Assembly (NCBI RefSeq): GCF_000169095.1
Contig: NZ_AAVU01000034.1
Coordinates: 1-64,000, forward strand
Length of the DNA: 64,000 nucleotides
Origin: Lyngbya sp. PCC 8106
Lineage (GTDB): Bacteria; Cyanobacteriota; Cyanobacteriia; Cyanobacteriales; Microcoleaceae
Direction of reading: 5' to 3'
Position 1 is the first letter of the stretch; the number at the start of each line of letters is the position of its first letter. A model generated the notes under the pieces. The model was not told the DNA's origin, searched no databases, and saw only the letters and a program-made list of their open reading frames with translations. Positions 1 to 8,934 of the stretch are shown here, piece after piece. The translations under genes were made by a program, and so were the position numbers.

Positions 1-246
1 GTTGAGTAAATTAGCTAAACCCCTAACCCCTAAATCCTAACCCCTAAATCCTAACCCCTAAATCCTAACCCCTAACCCCTAAATCCTAACCCCTAAATCC
101 TAACCCCTAAATCCTAACCCCTAACCCCTAAATCCTAACCCCTAAATCCTAACCCCTAAATCCTAACCCCTAACCCCTAAATCCTAACCCCTAACCCCTA
201 AATCCTAAACCCTAACTCCTAACTCCTAACTCCTAACCCCTAATTC
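1..246. repeat. Heptanucleotide tandem repeats (STRR type)
   Basis: This stretch is almost entirely tandem 7-mers of the form CCCCTAA and ATCCTAA, drifting to CTCCTAA at the right end. They resemble the short tandemly repeated repetitive (STRR) heptamers known from filamentous cyanobacteria. The array runs into the 3' end of the next gene, whose stop codon (TAG) lies inside a heptamer. No coding sequence is seen here. Confidence 0.85.
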
Positions 247-888
247 CTAACCCCCAAACCCTGCAATTTGACTAAGGCTTTTAAGAATCCGCAGCACATC
301 ATAAAGTTCATTATCGGGGTTGCGAGTTACAAACACTTTCGATGTTGCATATTGAGGAATATTTTCAACTTTCACCAGTTTGACAAATATAAAATCGCTC
401 CCGGTAACAATTAAACCGTAATTCGGACGGTCTAAGTTCGGACTGGCTAACAAATAAGTTAACAGTTGACCAATACCCGCTTCTATGGAAAATTCTGCCC
501 GTTTGGATTCGATGACCATTACCCATAATTTCTCTTTGAGAACTAAAGTATCAATTCGACCTTTAATTAAGTTCTCTCCCTCCGGTATCTCTAAGAGAAC
601 GGATTCTTCCGAACGAATGTAATAGGGATAAAGAAAGAATTTTCCGATAAATAAAATCGGGTCTAAAATTGCCATCCGAACAACATCTTCGAGAACCGGA
701 GGATTTTGCAATAAATTAAAAAACCCTTCCTGAACTTGGTCTAACAATTGCTTTTCTAAATCGGTGATTTCCGGTAAATCTTCTTGCCATTCTCGAAAAA
801 ACTGCTCATCTCGTATCCATTGCAAGTTGAAGTTATCGATCAGATATCGGAGGTTTATATCTTGGGCTTGAATCGTTTTTTGAATCAT
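247..888 (-). CDS. PD-(D/E)XK-like restriction-type protein, 213 aa
   Basis: This small soluble protein is probably a nuclease-fold protein of the type often annotated in cyanobacteria as a restriction endonuclease subunit R or type I R N-terminal-like protein. In the sequence, a GRID segment (Asp near residue 112) is followed about 14 residues later by IESK (Glu near 126, Lys near 128), which fits the D...ExK active-site pattern. The first 100 residues are helical and have no clear motif. No helicase domain is present, so it is not a complete type I R subunit. The gene is flanked on both sides by heptamer repeats, and the last residues (GFGG) and stop codon are encoded by repeat DNA. It is co-directional with the DUF1156 methyltransferase but separated from it by about 215 bp of repeats, so a joint role in restriction is only suggested by position. 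Confidence 0.6.
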   Translation of the reverse strand: MIQKTIQAQDINLRYLIDNFNLQWIRDEQFFREWQEDLPEITDLEKQLLDQVQEGFFNLLQNPPVLEDVVRMAILDPILFIGKFFLYPYYIRSEESVLLEIPEGENLIKGRIDTLVLKEKLWVMVIESKRAEFSIEAGIGQLLTYLLASPNLDRPNYGLIVTGSDFIFVKLVKVENIPQYATSKVFVTRNPDNELYDVLRILKSLSQIAGFGG

Positions 889-1103
889 AGGAAGTGGGAG
901 TTGGGTGTTGAGTATTGGGTTTTAGGGATTGGGTTTTAGGGATTGGGTATTGGGTGTTGGGGATTGGGTATTGGGTGTTGGGTGTTGGGTGTTGGGGATT
1001 GGGGATTGGGTATTGGGTGTTGGGAATTGGGAATTGGGTAAATTAGCTAAACCCCTAAATCCTAAATCCTAACCCCTAACCCCTAAATCCTAACCCCTAA
1101 CTC
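889..1103. repeat. Inverted heptamer repeat block
   Basis: Positions about 893-1040 are G-rich heptamers (GGGAGTTGGGTGTTG, GGGTATTGGGTGTTG). Positions about 1052-1112 switch to the complementary C-rich type (CCCCTAAATCCTAA). The two halves are therefore in inverted orientation and could form a long imperfect hairpin. The right half runs into the 3' end of the methyltransferase gene and supplies its stop codon. The block could act as a transcription-end structure, but that is inference. Confidence 0.8.
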
Positions 1104-4100
1104 CTAACCCCTATGAGTAAATAAATTGTCCTCAATTATCCGTTTCCACGAAGCCAAAAGAGTATCAATTGTTTGCTGTTCCCGTGTGCGGCTGGTAATA
1201 TTTTCTTGTTTGGTTTCGGGAGTGAGGGCGCGTCCGGCTAACGCTTGGGCGACTAACCGCAGTTGAGACGCATCGGGCATTGATAGGGCGAGAAAGTTGG
1301 TAATATCTTGAGGTTTGTGTTCGGATAACCACAACAACCGATGTAAAATATCGATTAATGTGGGGGCGCCGCCAATAGTTTGGGGTTTGACGTTAAAGGT
1401 TTGCTGTTTTTCGGTTTTTTGTATGCCCAAATCCTCGTTTTCGCCCCGTTCGCTGTAGTCGCGCAACTGAATTTTATTCTTGTTTTTTGTGACTAACGCC
1501 AGTTTACCATCGGTCAAACCGCCGGGGCCATCAAGTTCGATACCCACCCCACGCGCCAGGGTGTTGGCTTCGTCAAATTCTACAATGGCTTCCCCGTATT
1601 CATAGCGTCCCAAGATGTAATATTGGGTGGGTTTATCGACTGCGGAAACTCCCCGTTTATCGCACAGCAAAACGTCTGAAAGAACGGTTTCCAAGACTTC
1701 TTTTTGCACTTCATCAAGGAAGGTGTTGGCGTCGAGTTCGTCTCCGTTGGGAAGTTCCACCGAGTCGTATTGGGTATAAGCCCGCAGCCCCGCACCAATA
1801 CAGGCGATAACCAAGTCCGCACCGCTAACGCCTTCTTCCATGAGGGTTTTTACACGGTCTTGAATAATTTCTCTCAGTTGCGGTTGTACGTCCATTGCGT
1901 AGTCGCCAATTTTGGGAGTTGGGAGTTGGGAGTTGGGAGTTAGTGGGGTTCTAGGGGTTCCGCGTTTTCGGGCGATTAAAAAGATGCTAGAAGCGAGGGC
2001 AGCAGAATTTTGACTCCGCAACCTCGAACTCATTTCTGTGTCTAAAGGCCATGCTTCTGTAATGGTAAATCCTGCGCGTCTGAGAGAATCAATTAAAGTT
2101 GACCAACCTGCGGTAGTTTTATGAGCATAAACAACGACCATAATTCCATCAGATTTTAAAACCCGATTGGCTTCTTTAAACGCTTGGTGCATCATGTCTT
2201 CATAAGCTTGGGATGCTTTTTTCTTATCTCCCCCATGTCGGGAAGGTTCCATGATGGCTTCGTTTTTCTTGGGAGTTAGTTTTCCTGAAAAATGTTCGGG
2301 ATAAAGTTGTCCGACACTGCGTTTTAACCAGACATAAAAAAAGTCAGAAAGGTCTGCATAAGGAACCGAATCAAAATAAGGCGGGTCTGTAATAACAGCA
2401 TCTAATGATTCTGATTCTAAAGAAATTGACATCGCTGAAGCCCGTTGGAGTTTGCCAAAAGAGTTACTACTGTTAAACTCTTTTTTTATAAAATTAGAAA
2501 TCCAACCAAGTGCATTGTGAGAGCTTCCCGAAGCCGGAATCAACTGATGAGTTTCAACAAAATCCCAAACCATAGGTAATGCTTGTCTACCAAAAGTATG
2601 ACCTGGCATTTGTCTACTACAATCCCATGATTGAACACTGCTATTGTAGTCAGACATTTTGTTAATCATTAATCCTAAATAAGTACAAACTGCCTTTGCA
2701 AACTCCTCTCGTTCCTCCTCTCCCCAACTCCCAACCCCTAACTCCGAACCCCTAATTTCCTCATGCGCTAACCTAACCCACTTCACAAACGTCATTAAAG
2801 AAAGTAGTTGTCGGGGAGTGAATAATTTTTCAAATTGATCTAAACCATAAAGATGTGTAAAAAATGCTCTACTATTACCGGAAAAAATTGGCTCATCTGG
2901 AATTGTTAAACCTGTTTCTGCACATAATTTTTCTAGTCTGTTGTTTAACTGAATTTCATCGGGAATATAATTTTTATAATCAGTTCCCGATAGATAGGTT
3001 TTACCTTTTTTCCCAGGAGTTGTACAAACAATAGCCATTAACTGCTGATTTATTCTGCCAGCTTTTCCTTCATTTTGAATATAAGGTTTAGTTTTAATTG
3101 TTGTTCCACAATGATGACAAACTGAATTTCCGCGTTTGCTTCCCACAGCCGGATTAAAACCCAAACCCTTTTCAGTCGTTGACTCCACCACTTCAAAATC
3201 AACCCGTTTGGTTTGGTAATTGGGAGTTACCTTTAACGCCACATACTTCTTATTTTTCCTGCACAACCACGTTTGTCTGACCAACGGAACATCCGCCCCA
3301 CAAGCCGGGTTAGGACATTTAACGGTTCGCGTCCAAAGGTAAGCAACGGGGGTTAGGAGTTTGGATTTAGGGGTTAGGGGTTGGGGAGAAGTAGACGGAA
3401 ATAGAGACAATTGTTGTCCTTCCGTTTCTAAATTCTTTTCTCTAAACTGATGATTAGTTTGTTTAACATTTTTCCGATCACTTCGATTTCTTGCTGAATC
3501 AGTTTCAGACTTTCCAAATTGAGGATGTATTGCAGGCGTTGAGCAACTATCAAATGAGTTTCCAATTCCATCAGTGAACCCCTCGATATTTTCAGATGAT
3601 GAATGTATTCCTTCGTCGAACCTCGTCCCCATCCCTCCGCTATATTGGCTGGAATTGACGTTACCGCCCTCTGAATTTGAGATGTCAGTGCGTATCTCTC
3701 CTGTTGAGGAAATGTCTTGGTTATTTGATAGACTTTCACCACTAATTCTATCGCCTTTTGCCAAACCATCAGTTCCTTGTAACTCTCCATTTTCTTCCTC
3801 CCCTAACTCCGAACTCCCAACTCCTAACTCCCCAATCCCCGGATATAAGTCGCCAACTTCTTTCCGCACATTTTCAATCACCCAATTTCCCCACTTCTCA
3901 ACCTCATCTGCAAGTTTTTTTCCGTATTTTTGGGGATAAACCAGAGTACAAAGTTCAATAATATGGGCGACGGGATTTAAGTCTATTGCATGAGTTTCGC
4001 ACCCCAAACGCAACGCTTCCAAAGGAATAGCGCCCCCACCCGCAAACATATCCAAAACCGTCGGTGGCGGTACATCTTCCAGAGGTGTATTTTCCGGCAA

Positions 4101-4403
4101 ACCCAGACGTTGACGTTGGGCTTCTAAAATCTGTTCTCTCGCTTTATTTAACGTCGTTTCTCCCGCTTTCCACTTACACAAATCTATCATTAATTCTTTC
4201 AATGCCGTCCGCTTTTGATAAGTTTCCGGCGCGGCTACCAACGAAGCATAAACAGCAGCACGCGCAGCCACCAAAGGTCGTCTCGCCCACCATAAATGTA
4301 AAGTTGAAATATGACCTTTTCTAATGGATTTTTCCCGTGCGGCTTCTACCGAAATCTCGCGGATGGGAATAAAATCTTCAATTAAGCGGCGATCTTCTGT
4401 CAT
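1104..4403 (-). CDS. DUF1156 DNA methyltransferase with repeat insertions
   Basis: This is a probable amino-type (N6-adenine or N4-cytosine) DNA methyltransferase of the DUF1156 family, expected to protect host DNA in a restriction module. The N-terminal DUF1156 segment (HLWWARRPLVAARA) is present. A FAGGG motif near residue 118 fits the SAM-binding motif, and DPPY near residue 673 is the catalytic motif. Cys pairs (CPNPAC, CHHCG) suggest a zinc-binding insert. At 1,099 residues it is lengthened by in-frame heptamer repeat DNA at four sites. The largest insertion, residues about 187-352, is low-complexity Ser/Gly/Asn-rich and encodes a separate four-helix-bundle protein in another frame. The last two residues and the stop come from repeat DNA. 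The gene lies 78 bp downstream of the helicase gene on the same strand, which suggests an operon. Whether the enlarged enzyme is active cannot be judged here. Confidence 0.85.
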   Translation of the reverse strand: MTEDRRLIEDFIPIREISVEAAREKSIRKGHISTLHLWWARRPLVAARAAVYASLVAAPETYQKRTALKELMIDLCKWKAGETTLNKAREQILEAQRQRLGLPENTPLEDVPPPTVLDMFAGGGAIPLEALRLGCETHAIDLNPVAHIIELCTLVYPQKYGKKLADEVEKWGNWVIENVRKEVGDLYPGIGELGVGSSELGEEENGELQGTDGLAKGDRISGESLSNNQDISSTGEIRTDISNSEGGNVNSSQYSGGMGTRFDEGIHSSSENIEGFTDGIGNSFDSCSTPAIHPQFGKSETDSARNRSDRKNVKQTNHQFREKNLETEGQQLSLFPSTSPQPLTPKSKLLTPVAYLWTRTVKCPNPACGADVPLVRQTWLCRKNKKYVALKVTPNYQTKRVDFEVVESTTEKGLGFNPAVGSKRGNSVCHHCGTTIKTKPYIQNEGKAGRINQQLMAIVCTTPGKKGKTYLSGTDYKNYIPDEIQLNNRLEKLCAETGLTIPDEPIFSGNSRAFFTHLYGLDQFEKLFTPRQLLSLMTFVKWVRLAHEEIRGSELGVGSWGEEEREEFAKAVCTYLGLMINKMSDYNSSVQSWDCSRQMPGHTFGRQALPMVWDFVETHQLIPASGSSHNALGWISNFIKKEFNSSNSFGKLQRASAMSISLESESLDAVITDPPYFDSVPYADLSDFFYVWLKRSVGQLYPEHFSGKLTPKKNEAIMEPSRHGGDKKKASQAYEDMMHQAFKEANRVLKSDGIMVVVYAHKTTAGWSTLIDSLRRAGFTITEAWPLDTEMSSRLRSQNSAALASSIFLIARKRGTPRTPLTPNSQLPTPKIGDYAMDVQPQLREIIQDRVKTLMEEGVSGADLVIACIGAGLRAYTQYDSVELPNGDELDANTFLDEVQKEVLETVLSDVLLCDKRGVSAVDKPTQYYILGRYEYGEAIVEFDEANTLARGVGIELDGPGGLTDGKLALVTKNKNKIQLRDYSERGENEDLGIQKTEKQQTFNVKPQTIGGAPTLIDILHRLLWLSEHKPQDITNFLALSMPDASQLRLVAQALAGRALTPETKQENITSRTREQQTIDTLLASWKRIIEDNLFTHRG
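1914..1960. repeat. Heptamer repeat inside methyltransferase (C-terminal part)
   Basis: Tandem GGGAGTT units followed by degenerate copies lie inside the methyltransferase reading frame. They encode a Pro/Thr/Leu-rich stretch (TPLTPNSQLPTP) between the conserved methylase core and the C-terminal domain. The frame is kept open. Confidence 0.8.
2721..2757. repeat. Heptamer repeat inside methyltransferase (middle)
   Basis: About five degenerate units of CCCAACT / CCCCTAA lie in the coding frame and encode GSELGVGSWGEEE. The orientation is opposite to the repeat at 1914-1960. Confidence 0.75.
3348..3841 (-). mobile_element. Insertion carrying a four-helix-bundle gene, bounded by inverted heptamers
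   Basis: The plus strand shows G-rich heptamers at 3348-3390 (GGTTAGGAG...GGGGTTAGGGG) and C-rich heptamers at 3797-3841 (CCCCTAACTCC...CTCCTAACTCC), so the ends are inverted relative to each other. Between them lies a complete small ORF on the minus strand. In the methyltransferase frame the same DNA reads as low-complexity linker between two conserved parts of the enzyme, which argues for insertion. The boundaries are approximate. Mobility is inferred from the layout; no transposase is present. Confidence 0.55.
3428..3790 (-). CDS. Four-helix-bundle protein (S23/IVP family) nested in another gene
   Basis: This 120-residue protein matches the small four-helix-bundle family first known from 23S rRNA intervening sequences and common in cyanobacteria. 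Recognisable features are an N-terminal VWQKAIELV segment, the central motif IPANIAEGWGRGS and the following SRGSLMELET helix. Its biochemical role is not established. It is encoded on the same strand as the DUF1156 methyltransferase but in a different frame, wholly inside it. The start is supported by a GGGGAGGA ribosome-binding sequence about seven bases before the ATG, and this site is itself part of the flanking heptamer repeat. The family match makes chance unlikely, but expression alongside the host gene is untested. Confidence 0.68.
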   Translation of the reverse strand: MESYKELMVWQKAIELVVKVYQITKTFPQQERYALTSQIQRAVTSIPANIAEGWGRGSTKEYIHHLKISRGSLMELETHLIVAQRLQYILNLESLKLIQQEIEVIGKMLNKLIISLEKRI

Positions 4404-4481
4404 GGTTTTATGAAAATAAATTGTAGGCGTTTCTTTATTTTAATTCAAATCAAAGTGTAAAAAATTAATCAATCTTTTGGG

Positions 4482-7400
4482 TCAACCGCTCATTGATTGA
4501 ATGGCTTCAGCATTGATTAAATATCGTGTCACTTCCTTGACTTCTCTGACATTTGCTGCTAACTTTTGGGCGGGATTTTGAATCGTCAATAACTGCGGGT
4601 TCGGAGTATTGCACCCCCAAACCACATACAGCCAATAAGTGTCGCCCAACTGCTGCGCCCGACGCCATTCGTTCGCCGTTAGGGAAACATCCTGTTCAAA
4701 CTGCGCCCGTCCCTTAACCTCGATGCGCCGCACCGGAACCAAACCCGTCGCGTTATCCCCCGGTTTGACGCTGCGAATATCGAACCCGCTACCATCCCGG
4801 TTTTGACTCACATCCTCCGGTTCCCAACCCCGTTGTCGTTCATAGTCCATAACGTACTCCATCGCAAACGCTTCCACGTCGGGGTCATTTCGCATCCCCC
4901 CGGTGGCCACCTCCGCCGGAGCCGGATAAACCAAAGCCGTTCCCAGGTAAGCGACCCGCCCCAACCGGACAATATTGAGCGCCTTCAGTTCATCCTGCTT
5001 GGCCTTGTAGCGTTCTTGCAGGGTTCGCACCTTGTTTTGGGCGCTATCTCGGGCGACGCGATAACTTTCCTCCCCAGATGCAACCTTAGCCGCCAGCTTC
5101 ATCTGGGTACACTGCGCCTCCCTTATCGCCGCTTCCATCGCCCCCGCCAGGTAGTCCCGGCGAATATCCAACTCCCGTTGACGGTAGGCGCGAACCTCAT
5201 CCATCATCCCCATTTGTACCTTCACCTTCAGCCAGCGTTCAACCTGCTGCTGTTCGGTGGGGGCCAGGGGTGTCAAAGCGTCGGTAGTTGGGGGGTCGGC
5301 CGGTGCGAAGTCATGCAAACAGTCCGTCGCCACCAAAACAAAATTTCCCGGCTGATATTCAGCCAGCGCACACAGCCTCGCCCTCAAAGTCTGTTCTCGC
5401 CCCTGGGTGGTTTGTCCTTGAATTTCCACACAGAAAAAATGAATGCGGTAGGGCGCTTGGGCATCCGCATCAACAAACGTGGCGCAGCGATACCCCACCC
5501 GTTCAGCGAGTTGGTAGTCCAAACGTTCGGCGATGGAGGCAAACAAACAGTGTCCAGGGGAAAGAAATTCCGCATCCTGGTGAACCGCAGCTTCCAACTG
5601 TTCTTTATAAAACGTCAGTTTGGGATAATATTTTTCCGGGGTTCCCAACCGCCGCACCGCTTCCAAAGTGTTGGAACGAAACTCCTCTTTCAGGTAGGGA
5701 ATGCGCCACAACCCATCGGCCCGCACTTCCAAGTTTAGGTGCAGGTATTCACAAGCCCGCTTAAAAAATTCTTCCACATAGCGGGGCATCAGCCGCCGTT
5801 CTTCGGAACGAAAATCTTGAGTTTGGGTTTTCAGACGAATCTGAGAAAAATCAACGTGGGAGGTTGCCAAAGCCAGTCCTGTGGCTTGTTCAAGGTCTTT
5901 TAAACGTTCGGGGCTTAAACGGTCAATTTGGGCGATGGCTTCATCCTCGTCCGCCTGGGAATAGGTGGCTTGGCGTACCAACTCCTCAAAACGAATATCA
6001 TTAAGTTGTAATAGCTGGCCGATAACATCAAATACTCGGTCGTTCATCGCCGCCCGAATTTCATCGAGTTTTTTCAACAATTTCTCCAAAACCCGACCCT
6101 CTACGGTGTTGACCGCCACAAAGTTAAAAATATAAACATCTCGCTTTTGACCGATGCGGTGAATGCGCCCCATGCGTTGTTCTAAACGGTTGGGGTTCCA
6201 GGGGATATCATAATTGACCATCAACCGACAAAATTGCAGGTTAATTCCTTCCCCTGCGGCTTCGGTGGCGATACAAATTTGCTTGTTAAATTGAAAGTTT
6301 TTTTGAGCGGTTTTGCGGTCAATTACGTTCATTCCGCCGTGAATTTCGCAGGTTGAATATCCCCACTGTTGCAGATTTTGTTTGAGATATTGCAAAGTAT
6401 CCCGGTGTTCGGTGAAAATTAATAGCCGCCCTTCTCCCTCGCTCAATTCGTCAAATTCCGAGCGCTTGAGTAAATTTTGCAGTTCGTTGAGTTTGCGTTC
6501 GGTTCCCAGTTCAATAGTTTCTTGGGTGAGTTTAACCAGGCGTTTGAGTTCTTGCAATTCTTCGCGCAATTGTTCAATTTTTTCGGCAATGGTAGACTCT
6601 ACTGCTACATTTTCCAATTCATCTTCAGAACGGTCTTCGTTGTCAGTTTCAGTATCAACTGAACAGCCAAAATTCATCAACCTCTGGCGCTGTTCTTGGG
6701 GTGAGAGTTGTTCTAATTCTTCTAAGAGGTTAGAAAATCGTTGATAACGTCTTTTGAGAGAATTCCAGATAGCGTTTAAACTGCTGGCGAGTCGGCGTTG
6801 TAGAACAGTTCTCGCCAAAGCAACAGTAGCCTGTCGCCGTCCGGTGGTTTGACCTAAATAGCGGTTGATGTAGGTTGTAATTTGGTTGTAGAGGTATTCT
6901 TCGGCTTGGGATAGGTTAAAAGGAACGGTGATGGCGTGGCGAGGTTTAAACAGTTTTTGTCCTTCAAAGTCGCGGAGTTCTTCTTTAATTCGCCGCAGAA
7001 ACCAGGGGCTATTTTCCAAGCACAACATTTGGGTGTTGTGAGTGTTGGAAATAAATTGGTCGGGGTCGAGTAAGCGGAGAAAATTATGAAATTGGTCAAC
7101 GTCTCCCTGATGGGGAGTTGCGGTTAATAATAGCAGTCTTTCGGTATTTTTTGAGAGTTCTTCCGCGAGTTTATAGCGTCCGGTGCGCCGCAAGTCTTCG
7201 CCTTGAGTTCGGGCTGAACATTTGTGGGCTTCATCGATAATTACTAAATCCCAATCTACCTGTAAAAGACCTGAAATGACTTCATCCCGTTTGGCAAAAT
7301 CAATAGAAGCAATACATTGACGAAAGCGCTCCCAAGGATTTCCCGCCAGTTGATTTTTTGCTAAGGTTGAAGTGATCACCTCAAAGGTTTCAGCAAATTT

Positions 7401-7904
7401 GCTTTTGAGTTCGTCTTGCCATTGTATCGTGAGCGGGGCGGGAGCAAGAATTAAGATTCGTTCAATAGCGCTTCTAAGTTTCAATTCTTTGAGAAGCAAA
7501 CCCGCCATAATGGTTTTTCCTGCACCTGGGTCATCTGCTAAAAGAAATCGCAGTCGAACTTGGGGTAAAATGCGTTCGTAGACGGCTTCAAGTTGGTGCG
7601 GTAGGGGTCGAACACCGCTTAAACTTACAGCAAAATGGGGGTCGTATTCAAAGGCGGTTTTGATGCGGGCTGACTCAATAAATAGAAAAAGCGAATCTCC
7701 ATCAACCAGTGTGGAAGTATTTTGTTGTTGAGTGATAATTTCTTCAATTTCGCTGTAACTGACTCCGGCTTCGCGAAGTTCGCCCGTTGAGGTACGAACT
7801 TGTAGCAATACTGTGTCATCAATAATGTCTGCTGAGACAACCGTAACCGCCTCGGTAAACTGTGAGGAAATCAAAATTCGTTTGCTAATGAGTGAGTCAA
7901 TCAT
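4482..7904 (-). CDS. SNF2-type DEAH helicase with C-terminal DUF3883
   Basis: This 1,140-residue superfamily 2 helicase/translocase is probably the motor of a restriction-like system. Walker A (DDPGAGKT) lies near residues 125-132, DEAH (IIDEAH) near 222, LTATPHQ near 260 and motif VI (QRMGRIHRIGQ) near 575, the order expected for SNF2-like enzymes. The last about 120 residues carry a DUF3883-like domain (IEVKGRA...LTANEW), a fold often found at the ends of such helicases and thought to be nuclease-related. It is 78 bp upstream of the DUF1156 methyltransferase in the same direction. Helicase plus methylase pairs of this kind occur in defence islands. It resembles the helicase/methylase half of class 1 DISARM, but the DUF1156 partner makes that assignment uncertain. 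Its upstream region holds one copy of the 250 bp repeat. Confidence 0.85.
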   Translation of the reverse strand: MIDSLISKRILISSQFTEAVTVVSADIIDDTVLLQVRTSTGELREAGVSYSEIEEIITQQQNTSTLVDGDSLFLFIESARIKTAFEYDPHFAVSLSGVRPLPHQLEAVYERILPQVRLRFLLADDPGAGKTIMAGLLLKELKLRSAIERILILAPAPLTIQWQDELKSKFAETFEVITSTLAKNQLAGNPWERFRQCIASIDFAKRDEVISGLLQVDWDLVIIDEAHKCSARTQGEDLRRTGRYKLAEELSKNTERLLLLTATPHQGDVDQFHNFLRLLDPDQFISNTHNTQMLCLENSPWFLRRIKEELRDFEGQKLFKPRHAITVPFNLSQAEEYLYNQITTYINRYLGQTTGRRQATVALARTVLQRRLASSLNAIWNSLKRRYQRFSNLLEELEQLSPQEQRQRLMNFGCSVDTETDNEDRSEDELENVAVESTIAEKIEQLREELQELKRLVKLTQETIELGTERKLNELQNLLKRSEFDELSEGEGRLLIFTEHRDTLQYLKQNLQQWGYSTCEIHGGMNVIDRKTAQKNFQFNKQICIATEAAGEGINLQFCRLMVNYDIPWNPNRLEQRMGRIHRIGQKRDVYIFNFVAVNTVEGRVLEKLLKKLDEIRAAMNDRVFDVIGQLLQLNDIRFEELVRQATYSQADEDEAIAQIDRLSPERLKDLEQATGLALATSHVDFSQIRLKTQTQDFRSEERRLMPRYVEEFFKRACEYLHLNLEVRADGLWRIPYLKEEFRSNTLEAVRRLGTPEKYYPKLTFYKEQLEAAVHQDAEFLSPGHCLFASIAERLDYQLAERVGYRCATFVDADAQAPYRIHFFCVEIQGQTTQGREQTLRARLCALAEYQPGNFVLVATDCLHDFAPADPPTTDALTPLAPTEQQQVERWLKVKVQMGMMDEVRAYRQRELDIRRDYLAGAMEAAIREAQCTQMKLAAKVASGEESYRVARDSAQNKVRTLQERYKAKQDELKALNIVRLGRVAYLGTALVYPAPAEVATGGMRNDPDVEAFAMEYVMDYERQRGWEPEDVSQNRDGSGFDIRSVKPGDNATGLVPVRRIEVKGRAQFEQDVSLTANEWRRAQQLGDTYWLYVVWGCNTPNPQLLTIQNPAQKLAANVREVKEVTRYLINAEAIQSMSG

Positions 7905-8026
7905 TCTATTTATAGTTGTTTGGTTTTTTGAAAATTAAGCAAACAAAACTGTTTTGATATAGAACAAGCCGACCTCCAAAAAAATCCTAAAACCAGCCGC
8001 TTCTATCCCTATATTCAATAATAAGC

Positions 8027-8290
8027 ATAAAAACCTTAGATCTCAATGTTGGAATTACGGAACTTTGAGAATTTTATGAGAATCAAAAAATGGATGGTTA
8101 TCCGTAAAATTACTGAACCGATAGCCCAATCCACCAGAGATGATAAATTATGTACATCTGTTGAATAAATAATCCTCATCACAAATCAAAAAAAAATGAG
8201 ATAATTAACAGAAATAATCGGCGATTGGCTTCGCCACTGCGCTCCGCGCAATCACCCATAACCCAAAATCCCTCAATCTGGGTTCGCTCC
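8027..8290. repeat. Upstream direct repeat, copy 1
   Basis: This stretch closely matches 40052-40288 in the same orientation, with identical runs such as TTTTATGAGAATCAAAAAA and CCGTAAAATTACTGAACCG. It begins about 125 bp upstream of the helicase start. It contains the inverted pair TTACGGA (8055-8061) and TCCGTAA (8101-8107). A small palindromic insertion (GCGATTGGCTTCGCC... at about 8220-8255) is present only in this copy. It is either a shared control region or a dispersed repeat. Confidence 0.8.
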
Positions 8291-8303
8291 CTCCTCCTCA
8301 ACA

Positions 8304-8546
8304 TTAATTAATAACCCATAAATTCAACTTATTGGGGATCGTAAGTGTAATAATCTCCCACACATATTGTTGATAAAAAAAACAGCTTTCTGAACATTTC
8401 CTGGGGCGCTTTCCCGACGAGAGGATTTCAAAAATAACTTGAGGCGCGATATTGTTGTCCTTCCATTTTCGATTCTTGATTTCAAGGGTGTTCGGCGATA
8501 ATTTGTAAATTGGGGCTAGAATTATCATCAATGTAAAAATTATCAA
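8304..8546 (-). pseudogene. Uma2-like (DUF820) endonuclease-family fragment
   Basis: The minus-strand translation contains NIAPQVIFEILSSGKRP followed by FFYQQY and PNKLNLWV. These are the conserved blocks of cyanobacterial Uma2/DUF820 proteins (IAPQVVFEILSPGN...FYQ.YGV.EYY.YDP). Between FYQQY and PNKL the expected EYYxYDP is visible only in a neighbouring frame, which indicates a frameshift. The N-terminal and C-terminal parts of the family are absent. The fragment is probably decayed and non-functional. Confidence 0.5.
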
Positions 8547-8597
8547 TATTTATCGGTTGCACTAATGAGACCTAGTGTTTTTTACTTTTGCTTTTTT

Positions 8598-8934
8598 TTA
8601 ATAGCGACATGAACTCCGAACTTTCTCTGTGAGTTCAGCAACTAATTTTTCTCGACCTACCCAACCTTTATTATAAGCAAACCATTCAGGTTGAAACTCT
8701 GACCACTCAGATGGACTGTCATCAATAATTTCTTTCCAGTTTTCAACTCCTACAGCTTGACAAATATCAACAAAGACATCTTGCTGAATCGGCTTTCCTT
8801 GCCAAAATCGTTTTAATGATGCTACTGAAGTTTTGACATTTTGACACCAAGTAGAAGCTTGCTTGTTCCACCCTTTTTTCTTTCTAGCATGATCAACTTT
8901 TTCTAAAATATTTTCGGGGAGTGATCGCAATCAT
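8598..8934 (-). pseudogene. N-terminal remnant of an HTH-STAND (NB-ARC) ATPase
   Basis: About 110 residues match the start of cyanobacterial HTH-NB-ARC proteins: ENILEKVDHARKKKGW, a helix-turn-helix-like segment ending in FWQGKPI, and then the lead-in WVGREKLVAEL that normally precedes the P-loop. The frame stops right after SSCRY, before any Walker A motif, so the ATPase is missing. An ATG at 8934 reads MIAITP and then needs a one-base shift to enter the main frame, which otherwise would have to start from TTG at 8930. Both features indicate a decayed gene. Confidence 0.6.

Noticed and set aside
1..246. Telomere-like CCCTAA repeats
   Set aside because: The unit is a mixed 7-mer (CCCCTAA/ATCCTAA) and recurs inside genes and intergenic DNA. 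This is a cyanobacterial dispersed heptamer, not a chromosome end.
889..1103. CRISPR array
   Set aside because: The repeats are 7-bp tandem units without spacers; no cas gene is in the window.
4803..5764. Long plus-strand frames opposite the helicase gene
   Set aside because: They are antisense to conserved helicase/DUF3883 coding sequence and have no recognisable motif.
1104..7904. Calling the helicase and methylase a class 1 DISARM (drmD/drmMI)
   Set aside because: The methylase carries a DUF1156 N-terminus and no drmA/B/C adjoins it; drmA/B lie 24 kb away with a C5 methylase, as in class 2.
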